64,000 nt of DNA from Elmis aenea (GCA_947652605.1 OX393579.1:22155674-22219673), one strand, 5' to 3'. Positions 47,001-57,424 are shown, counted from the first letter of the stretch. Made by a program: numbers and translations. The notes: a model not told the origin generated them from the letters alone.

Positions 47001-49336
47001 GTTATATTTTCAAACTGTCAAAAATTAGGTGAAATTATGCGCGCTTCTCACGTTGTCCAATCCGATGTATATTAGCTGTCAATAGTCCAATCGCCGCATT
47101 AAAAAGAGAGGTTAAAATCTGTTCCGTTGACTATGTTATGCAAAATTTGAACTACTAGCAATATATGTTTATTAGATATATAGGTGCATTTATTAGGTCT
47201 GTTCCAACAGGGCTATTACAATCCAATAAACCAGGGGTCGCCAACCTTTTTTATATAGCGGGCCAAATTAAACAATAATATTTTCAAGCGGGCCGCACAT
47301 ACCAATAATATGTCACGGGTTTAAGAACTTTAATCGAATAGATGGTAATACATAGGGGAAAATCAGTAGCGCAGGGAAAAAGTTTGTATTGACAAAAAGA
47401 CGACTTAAAAAAGTTTGCTACGGCACTGATATCTTACTTTTATGCTGAGATACTAACTTAAACTTGGTTATTTTAATTTCGAACCGAAATTTTTTATGAA
47501 TTGGGTGTTTTAATTATGAAATATTGTGTTAAATATACAGGGGTGTGTTTTAAATATTGCGAAAAAGTTCGGGAGGTAATTGTTTATCGAAAATTAAGGG
47601 GGAGAGCGTTTATGTAATTTTTTTTCTTATCCGTCTCCTTTCGGAGTTACACCCCCCCTAAAGGGGTGCGGTAAAATTAGGTTTTTATTTTATTTCTCAA
47701 ATTTGGATAAATGTAGGAGAATGATATTTGGTAGATGTTTTATGCTTATTGAAAGGTTTCCCATAGTAATATTTTTAATCATCTCCCTCCTTCACAGGGG
47801 GCTGAAAAGTGAGACATTTTTGTAATTTAAAAAATGTTATTCCTTAAATTTTCCTGTAAAACCTACAGTTTTTGAGTAAAAAAATTAAATGAGTGAACAT
47901 GAACCATTAAATATTCTAAAATAAAACGATTTATTTTGGTGGTTTCCATGGTTTGTTAATGTTAAAGTGAAATTAAATTGAATCGTTTTATTTTAGAATA
48001 TTTAAACTGTTGTTTACAGGAACATTTAAGGAATAAACTTTTTTTAAAAATAAATTAAGCATTCAAAGAACAATTTTTAAATTGCAAAATTTTAATCGTT
48101 TAAAAAGTTCTGGAAAAAAAACCAATAGGGATCGCACTTTTCAGCCCCTTGTGAAGGTGGGAGATAAATAAAAATATTACTTTGGGAAACATTTCAATAA
48201 GTACAAAACATCTACCAAATAGGAGATGTGTATGTATGAGATCTCCAAATTTGAGAAATAAAATAAAAACCTAATTTTACCACTGCCCTTTAGGGGGGTG
48301 TAACTCTGAAAGGAGACGTTTAAGGGAAAAAGTTATATAAAAAAACCTTAATTTTCTATAAGGAATTACCTCCCAAAGTGTTTCGCAATATTTAAGAAAC
48401 ACCCTGTATATTTAGATTATTACTTGGCGGGCCGGATCAAAACACATAAAGGGCCACGGGTTGCCGACACCTGCAATAAACTATCAGGATTTTGCGCACT
48501 ATCGATATAGCGTGCCACGCGATATTGATTCTGCCCACACTCCTGATAGTGCCGCGCACTATCAGCAAGCGTGTTGGAACAAACCTATTGTATTTGTTTT
48601 TTACCATAAATGACTTATTGAAAACAAAAACAAATGCTGTCTATTTCAGGAAATATCTAATATGGTGTCCATAAGAAAATGTGTCTTTGTAACTTAGTGT
48701 GCTATGAAAAAGCTCATTAGACCAGTTTATTCGGCATATGAAATTATTATAACACTTTTAAAAAAATATTAATTATATTAATTTTTTTATCGAGTTAACA
48801 ATACATTTTTCAAAACATCTTAATATCAATACTTGCTGCTTGATCTTGATTAATTTTAGAAATGTGAAATTAGAGAAGTAGAAACTAGAAGATTAGTTAA
48901 AAATAGCAACTTTTTTTAAATTAGTCTGGCTACAACAATTTTTATTAAAATTAAGGCATATTTTTTAAATTGGTGCATCATAATATCATGCTTATACCTA
49001 TATCGTTATCATAGGTTTTAAACCTCAGTCACTTTAAATTGGGTTAAATGCTTTAATTTTGTTTATTAAAAAGAAATATTTTTACAGGCTATACCATTTA
49101 ACACAAAAGAATTCAACTTTGTGCAATTCTTACAAGAAATTGCTACTGAACAACAATTCGAAGTTACCTACGTCGACGTTGAAGAAAAGTCCAGAAATGG
49201 TAAATCCCAATGTTTAGTACAGCTGTCGACCCTGCCTGTGGCCGTATGTTATGGTTCTGGCGTAACATCCAAAGATGCGCAAGCGTGTGCTGCCCATAAT
49301 GCTTTGGAATATTTAAAAATCATGACTAAGAAGTGA
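40953..49336 (+). CDS. loqs: Loquacious (TRBP/PACT-family dsRNA-binding protein)
   Basis: Partner of Dicer enzymes: the fly protein helps Dicer-1 process pre-miRNAs, and one isoform helps Dicer-2 make siRNAs. Exons: 40953-41078, 41175-41461, 41523-41823, 46302-46442, 49088-49336; GT-AG junctions, phases match, 367 residues. Three dsRNA-binding domains: residues 50-119 ([20 protein letters not shown].., RNA-contact helix KKEAKHAA at 102-109), 153-221 ([15 protein letters not shown].., KKLAKRMAA at 204-212) and about 293-362 ([20 protein letters not shown]..). The third lacks the lysine pair ([11 protein letters not shown]), as expected for a domain that binds protein (Dicer) and not RNA. Shorter than fly isoforms (about 420-465), mainly at the N-terminus. 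The start ATG is the first in the exon after the acceptor. AATAAA at 49412 and 49418. Confidence 0.96.
41175..41461 (+). CDS. loqs: loqs exon 2: dsRBD1
   Basis: Residues 43-137 plus two bases. Holds the whole first dsRNA-binding domain with the conserved [18 protein letters not shown] strand region and the KKEAKHAA helix. Ends phase 2, joined to exon 3 by a split ATA codon. Confidence 0.96.
41523..41823 (+). CDS. loqs: loqs exon 3: dsRBD2
   Basis: Residues 138-238. Holds the second domain ([37 protein letters not shown]) and an acidic end (FEDEDD). If the donor at 41824 is not used, 15 extra residues ([15 protein letters not shown]) and a stop follow. Confidence 0.96.
42142..42445. mobile_element. 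Palindrome-ended element with CTTAGCAACGGCC repeats
   Basis: TTTTTTGTGCGAT at 42142 and ATCGCACAAAAAA at about 42433-42445 are perfect inverted repeats. Inside, CTTAGCAACGGCC occurs twice in tandem with AGTACTTTT/AAAGTAACTTT words, and CGGCCG words face each other. The family is not recognised, and no convincing target duplication is visible. Confidence 0.5.
42627..43176 (-). mobile_element. 5'-truncated LINE inside the hAT element
   Basis: Flanked by the 12-bp duplication GTTGCCATATTA (42615-42626 and 43177-43188), so it landed in the hAT end. On the minus strand it codes the C-terminus of ORF2: ..[15 protein letters not shown].., ..[11 protein letters not shown].., [20 protein letters not shown] and ..[17 protein letters not shown]. 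An in-frame stop is present upstream. Its 3' end is a (TA)n microsatellite next to the duplication, as in LINEs that end in simple repeats instead of poly(A). Confidence 0.9.
43806..45307 (+). mobile_element. Foldback mariner-like element with transposase N-terminus
   Basis: Begins CAGGGTGTCCCAGATTACAT and ends ATGTAATCTGGGACACCCTG. The right flank is TA; the left flank is TT, probably mutated. The arms extend to about 44400 and from about 44690, each some 600 bases. The centre holds a short + strand frame (44402-44617). A related left arm starts at 52952. Confidence 0.9.
44402..44617 (+). pseudogene. N-terminal HTH fragment of a mariner-like transposase
   Basis: From an ATG near 44405 the frame reads [20 protein letters not shown] then [20 protein letters not shown].. 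This fits the helix-turn-helix at the start of many insect mariner-like transposases (Y..x..N..EA.R.Y...+P.). The catalytic domain is missing. Confidence 0.6.
45523..46301. other. Remainder of loqs intron 3
   Basis: AT-rich; the end before 46302 has a normal acceptor (GTATTTTTCAG). Nothing else recognised. Confidence 0.5.
46302..46442 (+). CDS. loqs: loqs exon 4: linker
   Basis: Residues 239-285. Codes [20 protein letters not shown].. and [16 protein letters not shown], which corresponds to the conserved K-x-P-T-L-T-T..H-S-x-K-V-S-Q-F-H-K linker before the third domain in insect Loqs. Phase 0 at both ends, so skipping it would keep frame. Confidence 0.95.
46443..47195. other. loqs intron 4, proximal part
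   Basis: AT-rich. From about 46770 a lone GGTCCACACACACTGGCGCG phrase resembles the end of the MITE at 34204-34325. No complete element. Confidence 0.4.
47232..48473. mobile_element. hAT element, middle level of the nest
   Basis: Begins CAGGGGTCGCCAACCTTTTT and ends GGGTTGCCGACACCTG, with a perfect 8-bp duplication CAATAAAC (47224-47231 and 48474-48481). Subterminal GCGGGCC words (AGCGGGCCAAATT, GGCGGGCCGGATC) at both ends. Carries a foldback insertion at 47538-48406. Confidence 0.92.
47538..48406. mobile_element. Mariner-like foldback, second copy of 19364-20337 family
   Basis: Left end CAGGGGTGTGTTTTAAATAT, right end AATATTTAAGAAACACCCTG, TA on both sides (47536-47537, 48407-48408). It shares with 19364-20337 the phrases TTTTATTTCTCAAATTTGGA and GGTGGTTTCCATGGTTTGTT and the palindromic layout. 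No coding capacity. Confidence 0.9.
48586..49087. other. Distal part of loqs intron 4
   Basis: AT-rich; ends in acceptor TTTTTACAG. Nothing recognised. Confidence 0.5.
49088..49336 (+). CDS. loqs: loqs exon 5: dsRBD3 and stop
   Basis: Residues 286-367. Codes [20 protein letters not shown].., then [20 protein letters not shown] and ends [11 protein letters not shown], matching the Loqs C-terminus. TGA at 49334-49336. Confidence 0.96.
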   Translation, partial: AIPFNTKEFNFVQFLQEIATEQQFEVTYVDVEEKSRNGKSQCLVQLSTLPVAVCYGSGVTSKDAQACAAHNALEYLKIMTKK

Positions 49337-51244
49337 AGAGCTCCACAAAAAAATAACCGTACTCTCTAAACATCATCTTTTTCATATTTCATCGTTAGTT
49401 TAATGCAGTGAAATAAAAATAAACTTTCATATTCGCCAAGGAAATTGAGGCACACGTAGAAAATGTTTTTGTGATGTTGGCGAGTTGTACGATTATTTAA
49501 TGGAAATTACTTTTCACTCAATTCAAGAATAATTCCGAGTGTCTGTGTTGCTGGCATTTAATATTAACGGTTATGCCTGGGCAGTTTGTAGATTAGGTCT
49601 CGGTGTCCGGACTGGGCCACTTTTATCATTAAATGTTTATAATTATTACTTTGCGTGTTGTACTGTAAATTGTTTGTTTGTGATCAATACATTTTTGTTG
49701 TTGATTGTGTTTGAGTAATATGATAATGTTGATGGAAACTTTTAATCGGACTACTCATGATCGGATACATTTAGTGATAAAAGTGGCCCCATCCTGTGAA
49801 GGATTGCACGGAACTTGAATGTCTTACAAGCTATACTTTGCATAGAATTAGTGGTTTTTTTCGAAAATTGTTTATAATTTTACTAGATGTAAGTTAAAGT
49901 AAAATCAAGTAAAATATAGCAGTAATTGTGTATGTGGGTATATTTACAAGGGGAAAATGGGGGGCTGACCCGCCCTTGATATTTATTTAAATGTTTTCAT
50001 TGCTTAAAAAAAAAGAATTATGTAGAGATGACCCAACTAGTTTGTTGCGGCGATCAATTTTTTTTTAATAAAAAATATTCACCCGTGACGAGAAACTTTT
50101 TAATGGAAATTTTAAAATTTATCGAATTGCAGAAATTTTATAACAATTTTTTTGCTATAGACAGGAATATTAGAAAAAGGATAACTTGTGTGTACGTCGA
50201 AAACACAATCCCAAGGAATCTTTAGTATGAAAAAAAGTAAGCTGTGAATACTGGTTCATCTTTGATATTTTTTAATATGAAAAGGCTATTCCACACAAGT
50301 ATGATTGTATCATGGCTAACTTCATTTGTATATGGCAATATAGAATGTAGTAGAGCGAAATATGAATGAAGTTGGCCATGGATTGCACACATATGCAACG
50401 TTTGTTTCGCCCTTTTAGCTCTTCTACCATTTTCGATGGTAGTTTGCATTTTTTTTTAAAATTGTAGAATGAACATTATGAATGAGGCCGTGATTGACCG
50501 AAAATGGCGATTGATTTGTATAAGACGATTGATCTGTTGGCCATACCTGGAATTATTCAATTAATTCAACTTGATGTTAGTTGCAAATTATAGTGTGAGT
50601 AATGCTTGGTAGAAGTATAATTTGTTTGTTATGTTGATTAATTAGAGCCCCTTAAAAGTGTTGATAATATGCACGGATTTGTATTTTAAAACTTGTAAAT
50701 ATTTTAATCTCACCTGCAAGTGTTCTCATGTAATATATCGAGATATTTTTACTGATCTTTACTTGGTTTTATGTATTAATTGTAGCATAGCATAGTATGA
50801 AGTACGCCAATTTCTGCGCATGTATAATCAAATTTTCATTAGGTACTACTTAGTGTAATGGTGCCCTAATGAGGTTCAGGAAAAGGGCATTTATTTAATG
50901 CAAAGTATAGAGGTTGTACTCCTTATTTCTTTAGGTGATTAACATATATGTCAATAGTGCAAAAGTATTTAATCTTAATTGTCTTGTGTCCGATTATAAA
51001 TGTAATTAGTTAATTATGCTTTAACTTTTAGTCATGGAAGTATTTTGTTAATATTGATGTGTATGGTAATTGCTAATTATGAATATATACTTTGCTTTAC
51101 ATGCTGTTTTATTTATTATTCTGATGCAAAACATAATCAACATTTTATTTGTGTAACGATTAATTCACTTAACTGAAAAATTTGACACTTTAAAATATCA
51201 AATTAGGTCTAAAGTTTAGTTAATGAAATCAAAACAAAAACACT
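49337..51244 (+). other. loqs: loqs 3' UTR, then unassigned unique-looking DNA
   Basis: AATAAA at 49412 and 49418 give a short 3' UTR ending near 49440. Up to 51244 the DNA holds no transposon ends and few open frames (50028-50225, 50222-50449 minus; neither with motifs), so a longer 3' UTR form is possible. I see no gene. Confidence 0.45.
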
Positions 51245-51287
51245 ATTATTTACTGTTGTGGCTATTTGCACCTACTGCATAGGTATA

Positions 51288-52790
51288 CAGGGTGGTGCTT
51301 TTTTTGATGCTCACCATTGCTATCTTGGAAACGGTAACAGATAAAAGGTCGGTTAAATTAGAGAAAAGTTGCACATTTTTATGACGATTAAGAATCTGAA
51401 AAGAAATCCTGGATATTTTGATTCGTTTTTGATTTATTACAAAAAAACTGAAAAATGTGATTTTAGAAAAATATTATTATCTTCCCTACCATTGACGCTA
51501 TTTCATTTAAACTTTGTAACTCTATGTTTTTGACCGTACTGGGTCTGATGACGTGAACAGAAATTTTCTAAGCCTTCTAGATTTCTAGTTGCGATAGTCA
51601 ACTTTTTTATTTCTTATGGCTGCCATATTGGATTTTTACACCATCAGACAGACAAAAAAATTAGCTTTTCAGATTGGTAACCAACATACCATTTTTCTTT
51701 CAAAAAACTTGTTGAAATTTTAAAGTTTGTGTAAATGATTCATAACATCGAGAGTGCTCTGAAAAACAATTGAAATTATAATATAAATAAAAGTGAAACA
51801 ACATTTTATAGGTCTTAATAAAATAACGAAATGACAGTAAATTTAAAACACCAGATAAATAATTTAAATTGTTTAAAGTGCGCGCCGTTATGTATGATGT
51901 AGTGGTTAGTCCTCAAATTCATTTCGTCCACTGATTTTAGGATAGTTTTTCTCGAAAAAGAGTTGAAAGCATTTTTGATTTTACGGTGAAGAAGTTCAAT
52001 ATTTTCCGTTAGGGTTGCATAAACAACATCAATGTAAAAGTAATCAATAGGCGTTAAACATGGTGATCGCGGAGGTCAATGAACAGGACCAAACGTACCA
52101 AGTCATGAATTTTGAAGGCATACATCTAAATTAATATCCTTTTACAATGCGGGCGTTGTGAGGATCAGCTCCTTCTTGCTGAAACTACTGATGATTTTGA
52201 ATTGTTAATAATGGCAATTCGCCTAACACATCTCCTAAGTATGTTTCCAACAATCTTAATTTCGTTATCATTAGGCCAATAAAATGTTCTGTAGCTTTTA
52301 TTTATATCAATTGTTTTTCAGAACATTCACGATTTTATGAATTATTTATACAAATTATCAAATTTCAACAAGTTTTTTGAAAGAAAAAAGGTATGTTGGT
52401 TACCAATCTAAAAAGCTAATTTTTTTGTCTGTCTGATGGTGTAAAAATCCAATATGGCAGCCATAAGAAATAAAAAAGTTGACAATCGCAACTTGAAATC
52501 TAGAAGGCTTAGAAAATTTTTGTTGACGTCATCAAACCCAGGACGGTCAAAAACATAGAGTTACCAAGTTTAAATGAAATAGCGTCAATGGTAGGGAAGA
52601 TAATAATATTTTTCTAAAATCACATTTTTCAGTTTTTTTGTAATAAATTAAAAACGAATCAAAAACCAGGATTTCTTTTCAGATTCTTAATCGCCATACA
52701 AATGTGCAACTTTTCTCTAATTTAACCGACCTTGTATCTCTTACCCTTTCCAAGATAGCAATGGTGAGCATCGAAAAAAGCACCACCCTG
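51288..52790 (-). mobile_element. Tc1/mariner-like element, long TIRs, decayed transposase
   Basis: Begins CAGGGTGGTGCTTTTTTTGA and ends TCGAAAAAAGCACCACCCTG, with TA flanks (51286-51287, 52791-52792). Arms run several hundred bases (to about 51780 and from about 52320). The centre, on the minus strand at about 51830-52190, contains pieces of a transposase: QQDGADPHNARIVK (second Asp motif), later ATLTENIE-like and KCFQLFFEK..ISGRNEF stretches in shifting frames with stops. Inactive. Confidence 0.85.
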
Positions 52791-52951
52791 TATACTGATT
52801 ATAACTGAGTTCTGGCATACCCCCTTTTTTTCTTTAGTTTTCATTTTACATTAATAAACTTTTAGACATATGATATGTGTACATAACCAGAATATTTGAA
52901 CATAATATGTACTCTATCTCACTTCCGGTTTCACCGGAAATTGCCCCATAT

Positions 52952-53970
52952 ACAGGGTGTCCCACATTACATTTCCAGCATGGGGATCTCGCTTATTATA
53001 AGAGTTACAGGTTTGTTTAAATTAGATGAAATATTCCTAGGGATGAGATGAGCCACAATCAAATTTTAAAGTACAAAATTTGTCGTGCTTCAGATGTTAT
53101 AGCAAAAAATATGAAAATGTCGAAATTCTTTTTTTTTTCTCATAACTTTTTTGTTTTATTCATTAGGTCAGTTTTATTAGTACTTTCTGTAGGTACTTTT
53201 TAATGGAGAATATAACTATTATTTTAGATTTTTTATCACTTACAATTTTTGTTTCTGTTTTCATGGATAGCTTGATTAGTGATTAGTAAAATACGATTTT
53301 TCTTGATTTTAAAGGTTGCAAAATCGGTTTTTTGACAAAAATTAATTTTTTTTAATGCAAATGCAGTAGTACATGCACTTATTTAAATAGAGTATTTGCT
53401 GACGAATTTAACAATACCAATAACTTATATTTGTGTTGGATTGCTGCTTCGCAGACTTAAAATATACTTGTTATGATATCCTATTAATCGCCGTACACTG
53501 TGCTGTGCCTAACTGCAACAAAACAAATTATAGTTGTAACTAATATAGTTATTTAATTTTAAAAAAATGTGATAATTTGTGGCAATTATGCTCAGTATAC
53601 TACGATTAATAGAATATCTAAACAAGTTTTTATAATATTTTAAGTCTTTGGGGCAGGCAGCCTTTCAACACAAACATAGGTTGTTGGTCAAAAAATAGTC
53701 TGCAACCTTCAATTCAATGTCAATTTAAGTAACCTAAATGTTAATTAAAATGTACGAAAAACCTTTTTCAGACACTTGTTGACTTAATAAAATACAATTT
53801 ATGCAGGTAACGGCAAATAAATATTTGTCCAAAAATTATTTGAGGTTATTAAAATTAATCAAAATGATGCAGTTGTATTCAAAGTTGCGTCCACTTTCCA
53901 AAAATGTAAAAATATACAGGGTGTTCCATTTGAAATAATAAAGTTAGGGTAATTTCTGACGAAACCGGAA
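52952..53970. repeat. Foldback left arm plus unassigned sequence
   Basis: Starts TA then CAGGGTGTCCCACATTACAT and follows the left arm of the element at 43806-45307 (CCAGCATGGGGATCTCGCTT) for roughly 300 bases. Its own right end is not found. A lone CAGGGTGTTCCATTTG end is at about 53927. The rest is AT-rich. Confidence 0.6.
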
Positions 53971-54208
53971 TTGAAATAATAGTGTACATGTGTTCATAGT
54001 TCATATAACCCAGTATTTACACATATCATCTGTCTAAAAGTTTATTTATGTAAAATTAAAATAAAGTAAAAAAGGGCTGTAGCAGAACTCAGTTAAAACC
54101 GGTATATGCCTATACAGTAGGTGCAAATAGCCAATTATTTGTACCTACTGTAGGTGCAAATAGCCACAACCATTATTTACAAAGGTTATTTTAAACTACA
54201 TTCTAAGG

Positions 54209-55299
54209 CAGGGCCGTGCCGTGCTATGATGCAGAGAGGCGGCCGCATCAGGCGGCACCGTAAGGGGGCGGCATAAGCAGCGAAATCAAAATACAATTTG
54301 AACCATTCAATAATTAAAAATCTGGCAATCACGAAGAGAAGGTCTCTTCGGGTAATTCACAAGTGACGCAAACGTAAGAATAACGTAAAGTATATCGCCA
54401 TCTATCTTTGATATTCCATACATGAAAAGATTCACTATAAGGTTAGGATATTTACTAATTATTCCTTGTTACTTATTGTTCATACCTCATACGTACAAGT
54501 TCTTTGAAATTTTATACTTCCCACTATACAGCTCATTGCGCTGCTTAGCTCAGCTTATTTACCACTTGTGAATTGCCCGGAGAGACCTTCTCTTCGTGAT
54601 TGCCAAAAATCTTTACGCAACGCTTTTCTATATTGGTTTTAATGTTAGTTTATATTCTGGACATTACCCTTAATTCTCTGAATAAACGATTCATGCTTCT
54701 GGAAACCCATAGCAAAAAATTTCAGTTTTTATATGACATTTCAAACTGAAGGATATAGATGAGAAAACGCTAGAAAATTATTGTACCAGTCTCGTCAATA
54801 CTTTCGGTCGAAAATGAATCAGATATAAATGCAAATGATCTTCAAAAAGAATTACGAATGCTACCTCTATGAAACCTTTGGATGTTTTAAATTATTTGTG
54901 CCAAAATAACTTAATTACTTTGTATCCGAACTCTGAGAATTTTTTTAAGAGCTAGTGGGGAAAGAAGTTTTCCCAAATTAAAATTAACAAAACACTACTT
55001 AAGTTCAATAAGCCAAACAAAACTTAGAAATCTGTCATTAATTTCTATTAAATCTACATTGGCTGCCACTCTAGACTACACATCCCTAATTAACGAATTT
55101 GCTAAAGTTAAAGTTAAAAGGGTAAAACTGTAGTAGATTGTAGTTGATAGTTGTTATCATTATTTAAAAATAGTATTCGTACATTTTGTGCAGTTTAAAA
55201 AAAAAAATCCCAATCAAAGGTTATTTAAAAACAAAAACATTTAAGGGGCGGCATTTCTAAGATTTGCATCATACTGAGAAAATCTACCGCACGGCCCTG
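54209..55299 (+). mobile_element. hAT element, CAGGGCCGTGCC ends, decayed transposase
   Basis: Begins CAGGGCCGTGCCGTG and ends CGCACGGCCCTG, with a perfect 8-bp duplication TTCTAAGG (54201-54208 and 55300-55307). On the + strand at about 54950-55130 it codes ASGERSFPKLKLTKHYLSS then LAATLDYTSLINEFAKVK, the C-terminal dimerisation region of hAT transposases (S.ERSFSKLK.IK.YLRS). Upstream frames are broken. A smaller element is nested at 54324-54604. Confidence 0.9.
54324..54604. mobile_element. MITE nested in the hAT element
   Basis: Begins GGCAATCACGAAGAGAAGGT and ends ACCTTCTCTTCGTGATTGCC; the inverted match continues over about 45 bases to ATTCACAAGTG. Flanked by AAAAATCT on both sides (54316-54323 and 54605-54612), an 8-bp duplication. 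Confidence 0.9.
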
Positions 55300-55307
55300 T
55301 TCTAAGG

Positions 55308-55897
55308 GCCTGATTGCACAAAGTAACTGGCATTAAAATCAAGTTAATCCTTATAACTAGGCAGTATCAGCGCCAACTATGCTGCAATTTCGTCTAGTTC
55401 TGGGGTTAATGTGATTTAATCCAAGGTTCAACTTTTATGCAATCGGGTCTAAGTAGGTTATGGATAAGACATCAAGACTATTTTATTCTGGCATTATTAA
55501 ATTATTAATAATTCATTGAAGTTCTATATCTGTCAATATTTTTAAAACAAATGAATAAATCTAAAAAGTGAAACACAGTTTTGAACAAAGCAAAAAACTT
55601 TCGTGTTGGTCACTTGGTATGTGTTCTAAAACATAATACTCATGATTAAAAAGAATTTTACTCAAACTTTTTCTTCGTTATTTATGGAAGGAAATATGCT
55701 TTAGGTGGAAATCCTGCATGCAAAAGTACGAGTTGAAAACTACAGTACACCAAGTCTTGACAAAATTAGTCAAGAAATTGAAACTGTTCGTCATTTACTG
55801 CAGGACGATGTGATAACATTACTGAAAGTTGTTTTATAGCGTTTAAAAGAAATTCAGCTGGTAAATTTTGCCATTCAGTTCGAATGTTTTAAGTATC
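55308..55897. other. Intergenic, nothing recognised
   Basis: AT-rich, no clear ends. At about 55706-55840 a short + strand stretch (EILHAKVRVEN..TPSLDKISQEIETV) is open but I do not recognise it. Confidence 0.35.
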
Positions 55898-55905
55898 TTT
55901 TATAA

Positions 55906-57235
55906 CAGGGGTTCCCAAACTTTTTAAAAGAGGGCCACATTGACAGTGCTTAGTGGGCCGAATAAAAAAAAATGTTAACATAAAATAGCGGGTTAAGTAT
56001 AACAAGAATAAAAATGCAAGTGCTATTAAACAAATAGATTTTTTAATACAGTAAATGGAATATACAACAAATAAAATATTTGTTTACTAAATTGAACAAA
56101 TAGGTATTCTTAAAATAACAATCAATAATCATTGTCAAATATTGAAATAATGCTATTGAGAACTATGCAATTGTTACATTGATGCCTAAATTACTCTATC
56201 GATATTTGGTGTCAAACTTTAAACACTTATTTTAAAAGATTGATGCACATAATAAACATCGGTTAGTTTTGATTTGAGTGGATTTTTCATTTAATATGTT
56301 TCATTCTTAAAAAAGATTGTTTTCAGATATAAGTACTGAGACGGACCGTACTGTACATAGGCCGCACTGTTGTGGAAGAGTACTTATTACTCTTATATTT
56401 ATTGTTGTTAATTATGGCTCGTGATCGTCTTTGTAATGTGGTTGGACCCTCAAACGTTGTTTTACGTAGTACACAGGTCTAGAGCAATTGGTACACAGTA
56501 AGAACAAATAAAACACAACAATTTGAACAACAAACTCCTTTATTTTTCGACTGGCTGTACATTTCTCGGGGGTTGGAACTATCGGGTGCGACCGTCTCAA
56601 GATTTTAGGTTCCCTGTTGCTGTCCCTTTTTTATTGTAGTTGCATCTTTGTCATTCTTTCCTATAAACACATATTTGTGCGAGTAGTTTGTTCTACTTAT
56701 GATGTACAACTTTATCAACAAATCATTTGTTGATTGACGAAACCCAAATGCTGGCGTTGTAGGGCCCAAGTTATGACCGTAATATTTTAACGTTAATGTT
56801 TTTACTAAAGTTGAAATCGTCATAACTTGGCCCTTTTGAAGCGTTACGTGTTTTAGTAACTGATGCATCAGCATTTGTTGCAATGTTATTCATTTAAAAG
56901 TAAATGAAATAACATTGAAATAAAATAAAATAATTGATCACAGGCGGGGTGTCACAGTACTGCCTAATGCAGCAGTCATGTTTTTTACAAAATTTTCTTT
57001 TTAGCTTTATTTATTTTCTGGCAACAAAAAATTAGACTGAAATAATGTTTCCACTTTTAAATCATTATTTCTGTGTATTATTGCAACGCTACAAATTCAT
57101 CATAAATTATATTTTTTTGTTTTGTAGGTATTTTGTATGTGACATAAGCAGTAGATATTTTATATATTTTTTTAAAAAGGCTATGGGCCGGTTGAAAGCT
57201 CTTCCGGCCCACGGGCCGTAGTTTGAAGACCGCTG
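55906..57235. mobile_element. hAT element, CAGGGGTTCCCAAAC ends
   Basis: Begins CAGGGGTTCCCAAACTTTTT and ends TAGTTTGAAGACCGCTG. Perfect 8-bp duplication TTTTATAA (55898-55905 and 57236-57243). Subterminal GGGCC words at both ends (GAGGGCCACATT, CGGCCCACGGGCCG). The interior has a segment (about 56337-56605) starting GAGACGGACCGT and ending ACCGTCTCAAG that may be a further insertion. A minus-strand frame (56605-56883) has no recognised motif. Confidence 0.88.
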
Positions 57236-57424
57236 TTTTATAATATCTGGTGCCATTATCTCACTTTGTATTCATTGTTTTTTAAGTGACCTCACAAAAA
57301 AATCAAGTGGCGAACAAGGGAGGCTTCATTCATGATATAAGATTTTTTTACCTATTAGTAGGTACAATTTATAAAAAAGTATATCAATATTTTGTTGAAA
57401 TTATTTAGTAAATTATTGTTAAAA

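Larger units (their letters stand above)
47196..48585. mobile_element. Outer MITE of a three-level nest
   Basis: Left end GGTCTGTTCCAACAGGGCTA and right end, reversed, GGTTTGTTCCAACACGC. Once the nested hAT (47232-48473) is removed it is only about 140 bases, with internal GCGCACTATC/GATAGTGC inverted words. The superfamily is uncertain; the short TIR and A/T-rich 3-bp flanks suggest PIF/Harbinger. Confidence 0.6.
51254..54171. mobile_element. Inverted-repeat element with 9-bp duplication, MULE-like
   Basis: Left end TGTTGTGGCTATTTGCACCT and right end AGGTGCAAATAGCCACAACC, flanked by ATTATTTAC on both sides (51245-51253 and 54172-54180). The arms continue inward: TAACTGAGTTCTG, TTAATAAACTTTTAGAC, CATAATATGTACTCTAT-like words near 52800-52915 pair with the right arm at about 53975-54090. 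Long arms plus a 9-bp duplication fit Mutator-like elements. A later element (51288-52790) sits in the left arm and a foldback relic starts at 52952. Confidence 0.65.

Noticed and set aside
56412..56883. Two minus-strand frames inside a hAT element
   Set aside because: No recognisable motif and no splice or start context; kept only as part of the element.
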